Counted from the stretch's first letter, positions 1 to 10,554 are shown. The stretch is 64,000 nucleotides of DNA from Trypanosoma brucei gambiense DAL972 (GCF_000210295.1 NC_026741.1:992001-1056000), one strand, 5' to 3'. Translations and numbers: made by a program. Notes: a model not told the origin generated them from the sequence alone.

Positions 1-1271
1 ACATCCTCATCTCCGTCCGCCACATCCCAGTCATCACCAGAATCATACTCGTAGTCAAGGTTGGACATTTGTGGCATCTCCTCGCTAACACCAAACCGCG
101 CTAACCGCATTAGCTCCTCTACATTGAGCGCATTTTGACTGTTGTAGGTGCCAAAATATGGGGGGCGCGACTCACAAGGATCAAAGCTAATTGCATAGAA
201 CCCGCAAAAAATGATTTCATTGCAAAAATCCTTCCGCGGCGGTGGAAGTTGTACGTGGAAGCTACAAGGGCAACGACGTAACGCCTCGGTGACGTAGGCA
301 CTACAACCATCATTTGTGTCGCTATGTGCGGTCGCGTGCTCTATCATCGCAGCAAAAGATGAGTATGGGGTCCCCACTCCTTGGTACATTTGGGTTGAGT
401 GTGTTTCGTCTTCCTCTCCGGCCCAAACAACTTTACCGTTATTGGTAGCGCATACTTCGGACTGCAACGACTTTGGTGAAGTTTCACCTAAAAAGAGAAC
501 ATCGTCAACATGCGGTTCCCTCTTCAGCGCAGGGCCGTCCGGCAACCAAAACTGTAGTGAGAGTGGTGACACCCTCTTGTCCTGCACAAATGGCGTGAAA
601 AGTTTGTTAACGGTTGCTTTCGATTCCGTTGATTTCTTTGACTGTGTGTAAAATCCGAAACTCGCCAGACCACGAGAAGGTGGTGATAAAACCACTGGGT
701 CAGTTGGTGTCGAATTTTCAGCCACCTTGGTGGGGGGCTCGACGGCTACCTTTTTGTTCTTATCAGCAGCGCCAGATGCCATGCTTCGAGGCCTTTTTGT
801 TGTAATACGCGGGGTGATTTCATCAGGGGGCTCTATTTTCGCTATAACGCTCCTGACTAGGGCTAACCCAGGGTTGAATTGCGCTGCTTCTCTTTTCATC
901 TGTGGAGCCCCACTTGGGAAAACTAAAGCGTCTTCCGAGTCATCGTCACTCGACGGTAGTCCGGTCCCATTGCATTTCTCAGATGTGGGAGCCTCGTTAA
1001 CAACCTCAGGTGAGGGTTGTGGTTTGCTCACCGATTCAGCACGTGCCATCCCCCTTGTTTTTACGCCTCCCCTGACTTTGTTGGGAGGTTTCGCAGGGGA
1101 TTTTTTTCTCTTCTGCTTCCCTGCGCTTTGTAATTCCCCGTTGTCTTCAGTTTTTGGCTTTTGTCCTTTTCTTCTCGCAGTGCGAGGGGCTGAAACCTTC
1201 TGAGGGTGCTTTTTCATCTCTTCACTCTGACCTTGTTCAGGTGCGTTCAGGGGCTCCGCGACACTATCCAT
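1..1271 (-). CDS. Chromatin assembly factor 1 large subunit (CAF-1 p150/CHAF1A-like), 3' end outside window
   Basis: I translated the minus strand by hand. An ATG at 1271, one codon after an in-frame TGA, opens a frame that stays open to base 1, giving 423 codons without a stop. The first half is lysine, proline and serine rich and looks disordered. The last 70 or so visible residues carry the CAF-1 large-subunit signature: RPPYFGTYN, then LDYEYDSGDDWD running into an acidic stretch. This matches the RPxYxGTxN and DYEVDSDEEWEEE block of CHAF1A/Cac1. In that family the subunit deposits new H3-H4 behind replication forks with a WD40 partner and PCNA. The family name rests on this C-terminal block; the N-terminal half is not recognisable. 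The end of the gene lies left of the window. Confidence 0.82.
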   Translation of the reverse strand, partial: MDSVAEPLNAPEQGQSEEMKKHPQKVSAPRTARRKGQKPKTEDNGELQSAGKQKRKKSPAKPPNKVRGGVKTRGMARAESVSKPQPSPEVVNEAPTSEKCNGTGLPSSDDDSEDALVFPSGAPQMKREAAQFNPGLALVRSVIAKIEPPDEITPRITTKRPRSMASGAADKNKKVAVEPPTKVAENSTPTDPVVLSPPSRGLASFGFYTQSKKSTESKATVNKLFTPFVQDKRVSPLSLQFWLPDGPALKREPHVDDVLFLGETSPKSLQSEVCATNNGKVVWAGEEDETHSTQMYQGVGTPYSSFAAMIEHATAHSDTNDGCSAYVTEALRRCPCSFHVQLPPPRKDFCNEIIFCGFYAISFDPCESRPPYFGTYNSQNALNVEELMRLARFGVSEEMPQMSNLDYEYDSGDDWDVADGDED

Positions 1272-1364
1272 GTTTCAGAGGGATATCGATTTTTAAAAAA
1301 TATACCAAAAAATCTCTTTTATACCCTTCAATCACTTTTTTCCGACTGGAGCGACACTTCTTTC

Positions 1365-1383
1365 CTCAAGAGAAAGAAAAAAA
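1365..1383 (-). promoter_or_regulatory. Probable spliced-leader acceptor for the CAF-1 gene
   Basis: On the minus strand a 15-base pyrimidine tract (about 1383-1369) is followed at once by AG at 1366-1365. That would leave a 5' UTR of about 93 nt before the ATG at 1271. This is the usual trypanosome trans-splicing layout. The use of this AG is inferred, not shown. Confidence 0.45.
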
Positions 1384-2276
1384 TATATAAGCAGATCTAT
1401 ATCCCTTTTTTACTCACTTGTCACTTTTTTTTTTGAAAAAAAATGTCTTTGTTTCCCCTTCGTTATTTTCCGTATATTTTCTGTCTTCCCCGTTCGAAAT
1501 GCGCACTATCGATATGCCTTTGTGGGGGTTCCCTTCGCCGTAAACTCTCTTATGAGTGGGTGCGGGTACCTCTATATCTTTCTTTTGAGGCTGATGCACA
1601 GCCGCATATTATGCGGTCATGTTAATAATGTATGAAAGAAATGGGATGGGTAGTGGTGGTGGTGGTGAATAAATACGAGCAAAAACAGCGAGAATTAATG
1701 GGATCCAAGCGAAGAGGCTTGCGTCTAAGTGCTGGCACGTGTATGTGAAAGGTTGCCTGCCTTTCGGTACAACCAAGGCACGGCTGTATTGTCAAATATG
1801 ATTTGATAAGAGGGAGTTAATGAGGACAAGAAAGGAAGAAAAAAAAAGGTACAAGGGTCATAACCCACGAGGGCTTCATCAACTCAAATCATCGTTTATA
1901 CCCCGTTAAACAATTAAAAAAAAATTTCATTCCCCATAATTTCTTTAACTGTCTTGTTATAATATAGCTACATACACTCACCACCGGTTACACTTGAAGA
2001 GATGTAACCTTGTTTTGAACGTTAACAAAACGAACAAACAAACAAGTAAGGCTTAATATGCGTTTAAAGTAATGGAAGCAAAGACAAAAAAAAAGGGGGA
2101 GCAAAAGACCGTGTATAGAAGAATACGAGATAAATACAAAAACACACACCAGTGTACCGGGAAAGAAAACTAAAAACAAATACAGCAGATTCATTGCAAC
2201 ATAGAAAAGGGCCGGTGTAGATAAGGTGCTCTTCTTAAACTAGAACATGTTGCCACTCACCCTCGCGGCAGTTATT
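1384..2276. other. Spacer, probable 3' UTR of the 290-residue gene
   Basis: AT-rich with short A and T runs. Minus-strand frames of 61 and 68 codons are present: the first has no ATG, and the second (1988-2194) is phenylalanine/leucine-rich UTR-like sequence. No RNA gene is recognised. Confidence 0.6.
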
Positions 2277-3149
2277 CTACACTGCGGTTAGCGCAAATGT
2301 ATCCTCGTCAACATTGCCGCCCTCTCCACACACGAAACTTAGTAAGCTTTCCATTTCTACCTTTGTTAGCGAGGGCTCTTCCATCGTTTCCGACGTCTTT
2401 CTGTGGCTGCGCATGGCTGTCGTGAGGGTTTTGTGGAGTGCCGCGATGTTCATTTGTCGTATGCCACCGGTTCCCCGTTCACACGTGTTGGCAGCGGCCC
2501 ATATGGTCTCGAACACTTTGTCGAGGGTATCAGCGTCACTGCGTTGTACAACCACGGGTACGCGCCTCAATAAGTCAACTGCGGGGAGGAACACTCGCGG
2601 TACTTGTGATGGATCGAACACAAATGAACCCGTTTGTAATAGCTGAAGCCCTACATTTTCTAATTTCTTGCGGCTTGTTAGGAGGTCACACGACTCGAAG
2701 TCGATATGTGTCATTAACATGCATCGTTTCAACTTGTTCTCGTTTTCACTTTCCCATAGGGTGCGGCTAAGAACATCAGAAAGGAACTCGGCAGGTGGTT
2801 CCTTCACCAATGCGGTAATCCATCCTATTTGCATTAACTGCTTGGTTGTGGGGTTGAAGCCAAGTGATCGGATTATGGATGGGACCGAAACCATTGGAAC
2901 CACTTCTGTTTCACACGTTGGCATTCCGGTGGTTAGCAGCAACATCTCGTTGTACGGTACTATCGCAGTTGTGCACGCTTTGATTGCCGTACTGATGAAT
3001 TCCATGTGTACTGCGGCCGCATGTTCACGATGAGTTCGTGCGATGTAGTATGTTTCGTCTAACCAGCGGTGATAGGGCTCGTCCAGGTCATCTTCTGGAG
3101 TAGACTTCTTTTTCTTCTTTTTCTTTTCCTTATGTTGCTTGGGAGGCAT
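2277..3149 (-). CDS. Conserved hypothetical protein with lysine-rich N-terminus and EF-hand-like segment
   Basis: 290 residues from an ATG. It opens with an almost pure lysine run (residues 7-15), then an acidic linker, then a mostly helical body. Around residues 87-110 the pattern IIRSLGFNPTTKQLMQI resembles the first helix and entry of a calmodulin-type EF-hand, but no canonical acidic calcium loop follows. DRC8/EFCAB2-type axonemal proteins have similar degenerate EF-hands, so a flagellar role is possible but only a guess. No signal peptide or membrane segment is seen. The family is not recognised with confidence. Confidence 0.75.
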   Translation of the reverse strand: MPPKQHKEKKKKKKKSTPEDDLDEPYHRWLDETYYIARTHREHAAAVHMEFISTAIKACTTAIVPYNEMLLLTTGMPTCETEVVPMVSVPSIIRSLGFNPTTKQLMQIGWITALVKEPPAEFLSDVLSRTLWESENENKLKRCMLMTHIDFESCDLLTSRKKLENVGLQLLQTGSFVFDPSQVPRVFLPAVDLLRRVPVVVQRSDADTLDKVFETIWAAANTCERGTGGIRQMNIAALHKTLTTAMRSHRKTSETMEEPSLTKVEMESLLSFVCGEGGNVDEDTFALTAV

Positions 3150-3888
3150 CAGCTACCGTTTGTGGTTTTCCTTTTTAGTCTTGGAAGGTGGATCGGGCGA
3201 AGAAAATGAGCCCACACAGAAAACCCCCAGCTAAGAGGGGAAAATGAGGGACCACAGGTGACGACACAGACGAAGTTATAACAAAGGTACACAACACGCC
3301 CCCTTCAGGCACATGGTGGGCAGCTGGACACAGGCGTCGGATAGAAGAGAAAGAAGGAATTGACAACAAAGAAGAACTGTGCGCTTTAAGATAGACAAAT
3401 GGCCGATGTATGGTGGTCCATTAGTACAGTCACCATATCTGATTCGCAACCCTACACCTGCTACCACCCAAACTGCCTAGAAATACCCCACAACTACACC
3501 ACGTGGCACTAGGCACCCGCCTGCGACGACCATCAATTGGCGATTACACCATATCCTGCAAAAAAAAAAAGTTGCGTCAGAACCCCCCTAAAAAGAAAAA
3601 AAAAGAGATAAATTTGGCTCTTTATTTCCTCTCTTTGTGTGGTTAACCCGCCTGTGTCACTATGGTGCCCTATAGCGGGACCCGGGTAGGGCCAAGCATC
3701 ACTGGTGTAAAACAAGCGGCCATGCAATACAAGTGTCCCCCCACCACCAAGTGCCAGCTCTCAACTTCCTTCTGGCATGGTCAAACAGTTGCTTTTATCC
3801 GGCTTTCCTCACGAATGGACCGATGAACCCCTCTATTACGTAGTGGAAGATTCGGCGTTGCCAGTGCCAACAAATCTCTTCATTTTAC
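3150..3888. other. Spacer between the ABC1 kinase and the 290-residue gene
   Basis: Contains a purine-rich plus-strand stretch (about 3559-3610) that would be a polypyrimidine tract in the transcript. Short minus-strand frames here lack an ATG start. No RNA gene is seen. Confidence 0.6.
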
Positions 3889-5799
3889 TCACGCTTTCTC
3901 CTCTTGCGAAGCGCAAGTGACTGCTGACTGCCTTGTCAGTTGCTGTAGGATCCGGTCCACAGTTTTGGAGGCTTTTCTGAGTCCGGCCTCAATATACGTC
4001 GGGGTGCGCTGAAGTTCCACCAAACTTAGCGAGTCCCGTAGCAGCGTGCCCGCGCCATATGTGCTGCGTAGTTTATTGGCAAGATAAGACAACTCGTTAT
4101 CCTCTAACAGTACCATAAGGTACGGCACGGCCTCGGCGAATAAGTTAAAATCAGGTATAAGCTTCCTTCCCAGGCCCTCGCCCACTACAACGGTTAGCAC
4201 AAGCGATGCAAAGTTGCCGTCGATTGGCGTTTTGTTCTCGCGCAACGTGTTCATAATTTTGCACAGCGTAGAGCCGATACGCACATGGCGAAGCGTAAAA
4301 CCATCTGATGCACCAGGAGCCACTGTATTGAAGATATTTGTCATGTCCATGCGGAATTTTTCCCGTTTCGCTTCCGGGTAGGGGGGTCGCACGTCTGGTG
4401 GAAGTCTGTCGATCATTAAATCCGCACCGAGACTACCGTCGCCGCAAGCGACCGCAGCGAATAATGAAATGAAGTTGTTACGTTCCTCCGGTGATAACGA
4501 CGTGGTGAGCCCAGCGTCGAGGATGATGAGTTCATACTTCAGCTTCGGCTTCCCGTCGGGATACCTCTCCACTGTTGTGGGTGAAAAAAACGTAGTTGGT
4601 GGGACATTTAGTGGGGCCCCCGGGTTCGCCCGAATTAAAATGTTACCGGGGTGAAGGTCAGAGTGCACAAAATTATCTTCAAACAACATTTTCAAGAACA
4701 TGTGACAACCCCGCTGCGCGGCGTCGCGGAACTCATCGCAGGGCTGGATTTCTTGTAGTGGTCGACCCTCTTCGAATGTCTCGACCAAAACATCCGGTGT
4801 GCAGAACGACGGAAGCGGTTTGGGAAAAATAACGCCCGGAAAGTCACGGAAATTAAATGCAAACTGCTTCAAGTTATCGCATTCTAGGTCGAGACTAAGT
4901 TGGGAGCAAAGAAGAGACGAGAACTCACCCAGGGCCCGCCGCAAGTCCAAATACACCGTATCTCGGAACAAAGTCGTAACAACGTTGACGAAACACTTCA
5001 TCACGAAAAGATCAGCACATATGATCTCGCGTGTAAGTGGGTGCAGAATCTTTATCGCCACCGTCGTCCCCGTGGGAATACCGTCAACATCCTCCCTAAG
5101 CACAGCCCGATGTACCTGCGCGATACTCCCACTGTTTACAGGTACTTTTTCGATCTCACGCAAGTAGTAAAGAACGTTCTGTCGCGTCCCGGTATCCCCT
5201 TTCCTTCCTTCATCATTAGAACCTTGGGGCGACTCACGAAATGTGTTGCGCAACGTCTTCTCTGTATGCGACCATGAGTGCGGTTCGGTGTTATCGTACA
5301 ACTTCTCTAACGCACTACACATGACCGGTGAGAAGATATCAGGCCGAGTAGCAATCCACTGACCCAGTTTTATATAACTTGGCCCCATAGCTAGGAGCAT
5401 ATCGCGAACTTTTCCGAAGAAAACAGGTTCGCTGCAAAAATGCAGTCCATATGTGAGAAATGTAAACCATATCACGGGCACCATGTGCACTACAAGCAGA
5501 ATTGTCCGAAGTACAACTAAGCCACAGAACAAGATTTCGCGCAGCACATGCGGATGGTACTGGAACACAGCTACCTGCTGCTGATAGCTACCTGATCCTG
5601 CGATAAACTGCCGCGTGCGACGGGGCGGGAGGCACGTTTGTTGTTGAAGGAGTCGCCGTCGCTCAGGAACCCATACGCCCCGATAATACAAGAGAAGCGC
5701 CCCACCGCACGCCGTTAAGGCCGTAACTCCACCAATACAGAAGAGATGTAATACACTGGGGTATGTGGGCTGAGGGCAAACGCGAATTCTTCCCATCAT
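3889..5799 (-). CDS. ABC1/ADCK-family atypical kinase (ADCK2/COQ8-like), probably mitochondrial
   Basis: 636 residues from the ATG at 5799; the frame extends 36 codons further to a GTG, but the first ATGs are at 5799 and 5796. UbiB/ABC1 hallmarks occur in order: KLGQW (about 144-148, the KxGQ motif), SGSIAQVH (replacing a P-loop), VAIK with the ATP-site lysine (about 250), HSDLHPGN (about 379-386, catalytic loop) and LDAG (about 427-430, in place of DFG). The phrase KLGQWIATRPDIF is closest to ADCK2 forms. A hydrophobic segment at about 15-38 and another at 89-117 suggest membrane anchoring. COQ8 members support coenzyme Q biosynthesis at the inner mitochondrial membrane, and ADCK2 forms are linked to mitochondrial lipid metabolism. 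The substrate here is unknown. Confidence 0.88.
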   Translation of the reverse strand: MMGRIRVCPQPTYPSVLHLFCIGGVTALTACGGALLLYYRGVWVPERRRLLQQQTCLPPRRTRQFIAGSGSYQQQVAVFQYHPHVLREILFCGLVVLRTILLVVHMVPVIWFTFLTYGLHFCSEPVFFGKVRDMLLAMGPSYIKLGQWIATRPDIFSPVMCSALEKLYDNTEPHSWSHTEKTLRNTFRESPQGSNDEGRKGDTGTRQNVLYYLREIEKVPVNSGSIAQVHRAVLREDVDGIPTGTTVAIKILHPLTREIICADLFVMKCFVNVVTTLFRDTVYLDLRRALGEFSSLLCSQLSLDLECDNLKQFAFNFRDFPGVIFPKPLPSFCTPDVLVETFEEGRPLQEIQPCDEFRDAAQRGCHMFLKMLFEDNFVHSDLHPGNILIRANPGAPLNVPPTTFFSPTTVERYPDGKPKLKYELIILDAGLTTSLSPEERNNFISLFAAVACGDGSLGADLMIDRLPPDVRPPYPEAKREKFRMDMTNIFNTVAPGASDGFTLRHVRIGSTLCKIMNTLRENKTPIDGNFASLVLTVVVGEGLGRKLIPDFNLFAEAVPYLMVLLEDNELSYLANKLRSTYGAGTLLRDSLSLVELQRTPTYIEAGLRKASKTVDRILQQLTRQSAVTCASQEEKA

Positions 5800-6464
5800 C
5801 CTTCTTCTGCTCGATCTACACTTCAACCGTGGGAGGGGGAATTTTGCTTCTCCGCGGTAGTCTCCTCCGCTAACCGGCCTGAGTTTGGTCGGCTGAAGTA
5901 GTGCCACGGGTCATTATCAGCCACAGTAATAATAAGCAAGCAAACAAGGTTACAGAAATAATGAGATGACAAAGGGGAACAGGAAAATCAAAGAAAAATA
6001 ACCAAGTATGGGAAAATATAGGAAGCAGCAGCTCCATTCAACAAAAATATGCCAGCAGTGGGGCATTCAGCAAAAAAAAAGGTAATATCTTCTACCGACT
6101 CTTTAACCCTCATCACATGTCGTGATGCTATACCTTGACGCGCGAGAAACACTAGGAACAAAAAAGCACCAAAACGAAACGACGGTAAGAGAAAAACAAA
6201 ATGAAACCAAATAAAGGAAGGTATTCTAGCAAATAAAAAAAGAAAGCAACAATGCACCGAATTTATCACCTGCACCACGGAGAAAACAAACTTAAAAAAA
6301 TTAATCAAAAAAGCCTCAAACAGATTAAAGTGGTTTGACCTATGCCAAAAAGTACTAAACAAAATCAACAATCAAAAAAGTCTCACAAAAAAAGTACACG
6401 GTAAGCCAAACAATAAACAACATAAGTCACAAGCAAGCTATCCCCCATTTAAAAACACCTCCCA
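5800..6464. other. Unique AT-rich spacer left of the FLA array
   Basis: Not repeated elsewhere in the window. It ends abruptly at 6465, where sequence identical to the second array unit begins. The only longer minus-strand frame (5988-6371) starts at TTG and is low complexity. Confidence 0.6.
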
Positions 6465-6655
6465 TCCACAACCATTCCTATCGCGCCTCCCGCCAACGCC
6501 GTACCAAGGAAGGCAAAGGCACGTCCCACGGAGGAAGCAGAAACCGCCATCGTATGCTTCTTCCTGCAGTTGATGCCACAAAGTGTAATAGAAGGAGTAA
6601 GTGGGATGACAGTGCACGTATCAGTGGGCATGAGCCGTACGGTGATGCGATGCAT
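6465..6655 (-). pseudogene. 5' remnant of the EndoG-like nuclease gene
   Basis: The first 63 or so codons match the nuclease gene at 16049-16239, from its ATG through the mitochondrial-leader-like hydrophobic stretch. Identity stops at 6465, the frame runs into unrelated sequence and a stop follows within a few codons. The whole catalytic domain is missing, so this is a broken copy at the downstream edge of the array. It could also be an assembly junction. Confidence 0.8.
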
Positions 6656-7720
6656 TTTACGTATCGCTATGAGGTCCTTCCGTCCACATGACGAATACAG
6701 TTACAAATGATCTTGCACTACAGCGGGCGGTATTAACGATAAGGTTACATCAGCTTCAGCACACTTTGCTTCTGTTTTTTAACCCTAGACTTATCTAATC
6801 CCTGCCGCCCATGCAGTTGCATAATTAAATAGAAGATAATAAGGGAGAATGAAAATGAATGAAGATGGGAAAATACGGTGAAGGAACACAAAGGGCACTA
6901 TAGCAGTATAGGAGCACGCCACAAGAAGATGTGCTCGGACAAGCGGATGGATCACCAACAAGATAGGGGACCTTCGGAGGGTTTCACAGTTGGAGTCAGC
7001 ATGGACTCACCTCAAAGGAAGACAAATAAGGGAAAAGAATAGAAAAAATAAAATTACGTTCCCCTGTGGCACAACGACGGCAAACGTCGGGGTACCTGAA
7101 GCTGTACAGGCGTGCTCGCTGTAGCGACCGCGCAGTCTTGTATTGTGCACTGCTTCACTGTAACATGATAGTTCGTACCCCAATATATGTTGCCTACAAC
7201 CTTGTCCCCTACACACTCAGATGACACCGCATCAGTGGCATGCGGAACCGTGGTGGTAGGAGGCGGCAACCCAGAAACCTCCAGCAGGTGAAAATATAAT
7301 TTTGATGGAGAGATCTCTAGATAGAGCCGGCGTCTATGTATAAACATGCCGGCTGCACTGAGGCCGGCGTTGGGTAACCCCAGAGCCGATGCCAACAACA
7401 ACAAGAAAAAGAAATAACGACCGATCAATAACGATAAGAATGATAATGGTGGAAATACATGTACATGTACGGGAGCACATGAATAACCAGTGAATAGCGA
7501 AAATAGCGATCAGTTGAGTTACTGAGACCTTTCCACCCTGCTCTCACTCAGTTACTGCAAGCACGTGTTGCATGGGAGTGGAAGGACAGTAAGACATTGC
7601 GCATGTTTGTGTGATAGTCTAGGAAATTCACTGCTCGACCCTTTCTTTGTTGCCGTAGGCAGATGCGTAATCTTGCTCATCCTCATCCAGTGTACTCACG
7701 AATTTCGGACGAGCGGGTGC
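6465..7720. repeat. Array block A, copy 1 (EndoG 5' end to FLA1BP 3' end)
   Basis: Near-identical to 16049-17304 (offset 9584) and 19656-20495 plus its left part (offset 3191 from copy 2). A visible difference is a T/A substitution near 7045: copies 1 and 3 share T while copy 2 has A. The spacer 6656-7627 lies inside. It holds a 124-codon open frame (7054-7428) whose first codon is TTG; its first ATG comes only at codon 28, so I do not call a gene. Confidence 0.85.
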
Positions 7721-9880
7721 GACTACGGCGGCAAGGCGTCTGCGTTTCGATGTGAACACGACAGCTAACACGATGAGGACGGCTACGATAAGTGCACACA
7801 CTACCGCGATTATGATTAGGCACACGCGACCGCACTTTGGCGCCTTCTCTGTGGTGGGTCTGACGGTATCGTTGTTCAGGTGGTCGTTCAAGTCTTGCCA
7901 GTCAATCTCACCGACGCATTCCGACACATCGAACGTATAGTTTCCAGGAATGAATACTTCGTACAGACTCATCTCAACGTAGGGTGGCTGGTAAAAAAGC
8001 GATACCGTGCGGTTCGTTATCGTGGACTGGCATACTCCAGTTACATTGCTATCAAGTGCCGTGGCAATGGTGGTTCGGCTATAGTCACCAACCTCTTCCC
8101 TACGTGCCATGCTTCTCCCGGTGCTACGTTCTTCACATTTCTTTATTTGATTCATCACCTCGTCGTGTATGTACCAGCGTACTTCCTGTTCCTCATCCGG
8201 AGTCAGTGATGAGAAGTTGAACGGGGGATTGGAGAAGGTTACATCGACGTGAGTGTCCGAGCTCCGCAAGTATTTGATGAATGAGTGGGCAGTCTCAGTG
8301 AGGTTTGCATCTGACAGCAAGTCGTGGGTCACGGTGTTGTTGAACGAGGCTGGCATCAGTAGCTTCACTGTTGTGATATTTCCAGCGTCACTGCTCTCAG
8401 CCTTAAGGGGCATGTCCGCGTAGATGAGCGTAAAATTGAGTACCTCGCCCGCCTCCTTTGCGAGCTTCCGACGGAGAGCATCAAGACTCAGGCGATTGCA
8501 ATATGGGACCATTGTGCTGTCCATGTACACCTGTTCGTCAGTAAGGTTGTAGTACTCATCCGCAGCCTCCTTTGTGTGTTCATAGTTACTCTTGTGCAAG
8601 GCCTGTTCGGTTTTCTCGTCATCAAAGTCCGGCTGTTGCACACCGGCGGTGAAATTCGTTAGCCATGTTGTGGAGTCCACATGTACGGAAGAAGAGGCAA
8701 CAATACTTTCGGTGGTGCCGAGCGCAGTGTTGATGTCCTCAGTGAGGTTCCCCACAATCCACTCCATGATGTCTTTATCAGGGTATCCAACTGGCAACGG
8801 GCGCCCGGGGAAGACACCCTGCACGTACACTGGTGGAAGTGTCACAGAACGCAGGACACTTTTCTTTTCCGATGTAACATACATTTCGTACTCCGTCACC
8901 ACGAGCAATCGGGTTATCTCACAAAGAAGCGTGTCATCTCCCTCAGTATTGGGAAGACACGAGTTCGTGCTTCCTCCGGCGAATCGTTTCGTCGTAAGTT
9001 TATTACCATCGGTCGAAACGCGGTGTAACTCATTTTGTGTTGCCGCGAGTAGATCACCAGACCGTGTGCTGGTAATGTCCACATATTCACCATCCACCTC
9101 TGCGATCTTGTGGCCCTGCAGGTCGAACCAGCAGATGGTGCCCTGCTTCGCGGGGCCGCGAGCAACAACAAAGATGCCCTGCTGCGTGGCGGCGATGCCG
9201 ATGGGACCATAGATACTGCATTTTGCACTCAGAGCCACGTGGCTGTGACATGCGATTGGGTCACCGTCGCTTCCCACTTCACACGTCCATACAGTATTTG
9301 TGTTTTGCTCTGTCAGATACAGGTGGTTCCCGTACAGAGCTACGCCTGTCAGCGAGCCATTGCGGACTACGTCATGAGAGAAGACACCGCTGTCCTTGAA
9401 ATACTTCACCTCACCCATACTCTCAACAAAGTAAACAAATGTGGAGTCACCAACTGTCCACTGCACGCAGGCGCGCGGTTTGTCAACTTTGACACTACGC
9501 GATCCGCTGTTCTGATCCTCGTCTGTCTCCCATGCCGTGATTGTAGTGGTCTCACGGTTCTTGCGCGAGAAGGCACGGAAGCGGTCAACTGTCCCCAAAA
9601 GGATTTCGTCACTATTCCTGCCTCTGCACATAGCGTGGGGTGACGATAATTCCGACATGCCAGGGAACCCGTCCTTATCACCAATATGACCGTACTTGCC
9701 AGCGACGGTGGTCACATGGCGCTTCAGTTCAATGGGAGCGGCTCCACTTCTCACTACAATCGTTTCGACGGTGGCCACGAGCAAAAGCATCTGGGATACG
9801 TAACCTAAGTGCACGGTTCCTACTACTTCCCTCACATTCATTGTTTCCACCTCACAGTTGGTTTGTTTCCACAACGGCAT
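7628..9880 (-). CDS. FLA1BP: FLA1-binding protein, flagellum attachment zone glycoprotein
   Basis: 750 residues from the ATG at 9880; an upstream TTG at 9886 is not used here. An N-terminal hydrophobic segment (about 27-45) acts as signal or anchor. It is followed by NHL/beta-propeller-like repeats with phrases such as TVAGKYGHIGDKDG and GVALYGNHLYLTE, and many N-glycosylation sequons (NLT, NFT, NNT, NFS). A strong membrane segment near 686-709 is followed by KRRR and a 41-residue acidic tail. T. brucei FLA1BP is known as the flagellar-membrane partner of FLA1, the two propeller ectodomains meeting across the gap between flagellum and cell body. It lies directly downstream of an FLA gene, which fits. 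The assignment rests on architecture, length and neighbour. Confidence 0.88.
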   Translation of the reverse strand: MPLWKQTNCEVETMNVREVVGTVHLGYVSQMLLLVATVETIVVRSGAAPIELKRHVTTVAGKYGHIGDKDGFPGMSELSSPHAMCRGRNSDEILLGTVDRFRAFSRKNRETTTITAWETDEDQNSGSRSVKVDKPRACVQWTVGDSTFVYFVESMGEVKYFKDSGVFSHDVVRNGSLTGVALYGNHLYLTEQNTNTVWTCEVGSDGDPIACHSHVALSAKCSIYGPIGIAATQQGIFVVARGPAKQGTICWFDLQGHKIAEVDGEYVDITSTRSGDLLAATQNELHRVSTDGNKLTTKRFAGGSTNSCLPNTEGDDTLLCEITRLLVVTEYEMYVTSEKKSVLRSVTLPPVYVQGVFPGRPLPVGYPDKDIMEWIVGNLTEDINTALGTTESIVASSSVHVDSTTWLTNFTAGVQQPDFDDEKTEQALHKSNYEHTKEAADEYYNLTDEQVYMDSTMVPYCNRLSLDALRRKLAKEAGEVLNFTLIYADMPLKAESSDAGNITTVKLLMPASFNNTVTHDLLSDANLTETAHSFIKYLRSSDTHVDVTFSNPPFNFSSLTPDEEQEVRWYIHDEVMNQIKKCEERSTGRSMARREEVGDYSRTTIATALDSNVTGVCQSTITNRTVSLFYQPPYVEMSLYEVFIPGNYTFDVSECVGEIDWQDLNDHLNNDTVRPTTEKAPKCGRVCLIIIAVVCALIVAVLIVLAVVFTSKRRRLAAVVAPARPKFVSTLDEDEQDYASAYGNKERVEQ

Positions 9881-10554
9881 GCGCAATCGAGAAATTACAG
9901 TGGGGCCACTAGCCTCTGCCTTACCTAACGCGAAAGGATCCAGTGTTCTGTTAACTTCCTCTAATTACCTGCCCTCAGAGAGAGGCCGGCTACAATTCCT
10001 TATATGGCACCCCAGAAGCGCGGCACAAGAGTCGCGGGCAACGAAGACGCAAAAAAGAAGGAAAGGGATAGACAAAGAATAGGTACGCGAAGAGACTTTT
10101 GGTCATGGGAACGCCAAAACTTGTATGTAATGTATACAGGTGACTGTTCACGCAGAACCTGCAAATGTTGCTTCCAACTCTACGGTCTCTTCTAAAACGA
10201 TGCAGCTGCAAAATCAAAAGTGCCTTTTAAAACATATTGCGTAGCAAATTTTTTTTTTTTTTTGGGGGGGGGAGGTAGTGGAGGGAGAACATTTTAAATG
10301 GGTATACCTATTCTATCACTTACGTAATCACACGCTTTTTATTACTGTCATAAATACGTATTTTCTGCACAAAAAGATTTGTTTCCTCACCCAAAATGAG
10401 CAAGGTGTAGCCATCACATGACGACCAGAAACGCACACCCACCCAACTCTAACCTCATGCGAAGTAGTCGCAGAGGTTGCCTCTCACTATTCCCCACCGG
10501 CTGTCACCTCCATTACGTATCCATGAGTGACTCCGAAGTCACTTGCAGTTCCAA
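9881..10554. other. Spacer between FLA and FLA1BP
   Basis: Contains a T run directly joined to a G run (about 10251-10272), which on the transcribed strand is a C run followed by an A run. No ATG-started frame of note and no RNA gene is seen. Confidence 0.6.

Noticed and set aside
316..1203. Plus-strand frames at the left edge
   Set aside because: They are antisense to the open CAF-1 frame on the minus strand, which has a recognisable family motif.
7054..7428. A 124-codon frame with a signal-peptide-like start, present in all three block A copies (also 16638-17012 and 19829-20203)
   Set aside because: It starts at TTG with no in-frame ATG upstream before a stop; the first ATG is codon 28, which removes the leader. 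The three copies are recent duplicates, so their identity is not evidence of selection.
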